Below are positions 62,768 to 64,000 of a stretch of 64,000 nucleotides of DNA, piece after piece. Source of the DNA: JARYGU01 sp033795365 (lineage in GTDB: Bacteria > Pseudomonadota > Alphaproteobacteria > Rhizobiales > Rhizobiaceae); NCBI GenBank assembly GCA_033795365.1, contig JARYGU010000024.1, positions 3,158-67,157 on the forward strand, in the 5' to 3' direction. Below the pieces are notes generated by a model. That model did no database searches. It had not been told where the DNA came from and worked only from the letters and a program-made list of their open reading frames with translations. The number at the start of each line of letters is the position of its first letter. The stretch's first letter is position 1. The position numbers and the translations under genes were made by a program.

Positions 62768-63244
62768 TCATCTCCCCATCATTGACACGGAAACCAGTGT
62801 GAACAGTCGCCTGGCTGTTTCAAAGTCGACGGAGACTTTAGAGGAGATTCGCTCCCTCAATAAGCTCGCCCCCTCGTTGTGAAGCGCCCGGCGTGCCATG
62901 TCGATGGCCTCGAGTCGATGAGGATGCAATCCACCGATTTTTGCCGTGCCAAGAGCCTCGCAGATTTGCTTGTAGTCTTTTATGATCCTTTGCAGAGTTC
63001 GAAAAGACATCATGTGTGTTGCAATTTGGCTACCTTGGTGACACGAAATACGAAGAACAAATTTCGTATCATCCTTTGAGAGTGATAGTTGATAAGGACC
63101 AAGATCCCGCCCGATAAGCTCGAAGACGCTATCTTCCACTAACTCTGCTATCGCAACATGACTTTCGTTTTCTAATTCTTTTCTTAAACATGACGGTACA
63201 TTTTCCACTGAAACATGGGAAAGTTTGTCACGATGATTGATCAC
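62768..63244 (-). CDS. UPF0262 family protein, divergent
   Basis: A 158-residue protein matching the UPF0262 pattern of alphaproteobacteria: GPYQLSLS, the RIIKDYKQICEAL stretch, EAIDMARRALHNEGASLLRERI, and VDFETARRLFTLVSVSM. Function is unknown. The first 25 or so residues and the middle look more diverged than usual, so it may be a second copy rather than the core one. The 270-base gaps on each side hold no gene. Confidence 0.78.
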   Translation of the reverse strand: MINHRDKLSHVSVENVPSCLRKELENESHVAIAELVEDSVFELIGRDLGPYQLSLSKDDTKFVLRISCHQGSQIATHMMSFRTLQRIIKDYKQICEALGTAKIGGLHPHRLEAIDMARRALHNEGASLLRERISSKVSVDFETARRLFTLVSVSMMGR

Positions 63245-63494
63245 AGCGTCCTCACTTCTCTTAGGGAAGATGCTCTACCGAAGTCGCTCTCACAATATTT
63301 CATTGCACATTTCGCATCCGCCCGACCCTAATGTAAGACACCAGGGTCTTAACGGCGTCGTGCGCCTCATCGACACGCTACGAATGCTGCACGCATGAAC
63401 ATAGGACGAACCGGGCGCGCGACGCGTCTTCTACAACCAATGGCACTGTACCCACGTCTTACGCACTACTTGCTCCAGATATCGTGGTCAGCGA

Positions 63495-64000
63495 TCAGGC
63501 TTTCACCACGCTCGCGGTGTGGATCTGGTCGATCGTCCTGCCGAGGCTGGCGTCGAATTCGGCGTCGCTCATCGTCGCGCGCAGGTCCTCCGTCAGGGCA
63601 CGCGAGAAACTGGCGATCATGCCATGGTTGCGGCTGAGCTTTTCGCAGGCATCCGCCCGGCTGTAGCCGCCCGACAGGGCCACGACACGCACGACCGCCT
63701 TGTGCTCGACCAGCGGCTTGTAGAAATCCGCGACGCTCGGGATGGTGAGCTTGAGCATTACCCGCTCGCCTGCCGGCAGGGCGTCGAGTGCTCCAAGGAT
63801 CTCGTCGCTGAGGATCGCCTCGGCCTCCTGCTTGGTCGGGCTCTTGATCGAGACTTCCGGCTCGATGATCGGAATGAGGCCGTGGCCGAGGATCTGCCGG
63901 CCCACCTCGAACTGCTGCTTCACCACGGCGGCGATGCCGGCCTTGTCGGCATTGGCGATCACCGAGCGCATCTTGGTGCCGAAAATGCCCTTCTTCACCG
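63495..64000 (-). CDS. fda: Class I fructose-bisphosphate aldolase, C-terminal part
   Basis: Partial gene: about 168 C-terminal residues; the 5' part lies beyond the right edge. KKGIFGTKMRSVI, IIEPEVSIKSPTK and VMLKLTIPSVADFYKPLVEH (probable Schiff-base Lys in LKLTIP) followed by VVALSGGYSRADAC identify the bacterial class I aldolase. It cleaves fructose 1,6-bisphosphate to triose phosphates. It probably marks core chromosome next to the accessory cluster. The GTG at 63998 is an internal codon, not a start. Confidence 0.9.
   Translation of the reverse strand, partial: VKKGIFGTKMRSVIANADKAGIAAVVKQQFEVGRQILGHGLIPIIEPEVSIKSPTKQEAEAILSDEILGALDALPAGERVMLKLTIPSVADFYKPLVEHKAVVRVVALSGGYSRADACEKLSRNHGMIASFSRALTEDLRATMSDAEFDASLGRTIDQIHTASVVKA

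Overview
The window looks like alphaproteobacterial DNA of the Rhizobiales, most likely a Rhizobiaceae chromosome or chromid. Reasons are the very rhizobial look of PntAB, LipA, Lpd, the UPF0262 protein and class I fructose-bisphosphate aldolase, the abundance of ABC uptake systems, and strong G/C bias at third codon positions. No tRNA, rRNA or CRISPR array was seen. One IS481-family element and one autotransporter remnant mark rearrangement near 14-17 kb.

Layout. (1) 1-14.3 kb: minus-strand nitrogen-compound uptake and breakdown. It holds a cyclase-type hydrolase (cut by the left edge) with a complete branched-chain-amino-acid-type ABC importer, then a creatininase, a cytosine-deaminase-like amidohydrolase and a Pot-type ABC importer, with two tandem LysR regulators divergent from them. 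(2) 14.4-21 kb: autotransporter fragment, aldo/keto reductase, IS481 element, then a small flavin dehydrogenase module (GMC subunit, Tat-exported small subunit, monohaem cytochrome c, VOC protein) and a ribbon-helix-helix protein. (3) 21.6-33.3 kb: two Fbp/Afu-type ABC importers, each paired with an inositol-monophosphatase-family phosphatase, and a SorC regulator. (4) 33.8-43.6 kb: adenylate kinase, PntAB transhydrogenase, PfkB kinase, a second SorC regulator and an Rbs-type ABC importer. (5) 44-48.4 kb: zinc alcohol dehydrogenase, GlpD-like flavoenzyme and two unrecognised genes. (6) 48.4-62.5 kb: lipA, lpd, E2, E1-beta and E1-alpha behind a gene of the DXR-like (DRL, SAF-domain) oxidoreductase family, then a third SorC regulator and a complete glucitol-type PTS (HPr-EI fusion, EIIA, EIIB(C), EIIC, GutM), with a divergent HAD phosphatase. 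(7) 62.8-64 kb: UPF0262 protein and the 3' part of class I aldolase, probably the return to core chromosome.

Main proposal. Regions 3-6 look like one regulon. Eight divergent or leading intergenic regions carry a dyad close to TGAACAT-N19/20-ATGTTCA, with half-sites 27-28 bp apart, and three SorC-family regulators are encoded among them. At its centre the DRL-type enzyme gene is tightly coupled to a 2-oxoacid/acetoin-dehydrogenase-like complex. DRL enzymes interconvert 1-deoxy-D-xylulose 5-phosphate (DXP) and 2-C-methyl-D-erythritol 4-phosphate (MEP). I therefore infer, without proof, a catabolic route: PTS uptake and phosphorylation of 2-C-methylerythritol (or a related branched polyol) to MEP, DRL run in reverse to DXP, then thiamine/lipoyl-dependent cleavage of DXP with CoA to acetyl-CoA and glyceraldehyde 3-phosphate, in the manner of acetoin dehydrogenase. 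The Afu-type importers plus phosphatases would bring in the phosphorylated form, and Rbs-type import plus the PfkB kinase would bring in free sugar. The direction of flux and the substrate are untested inferences.
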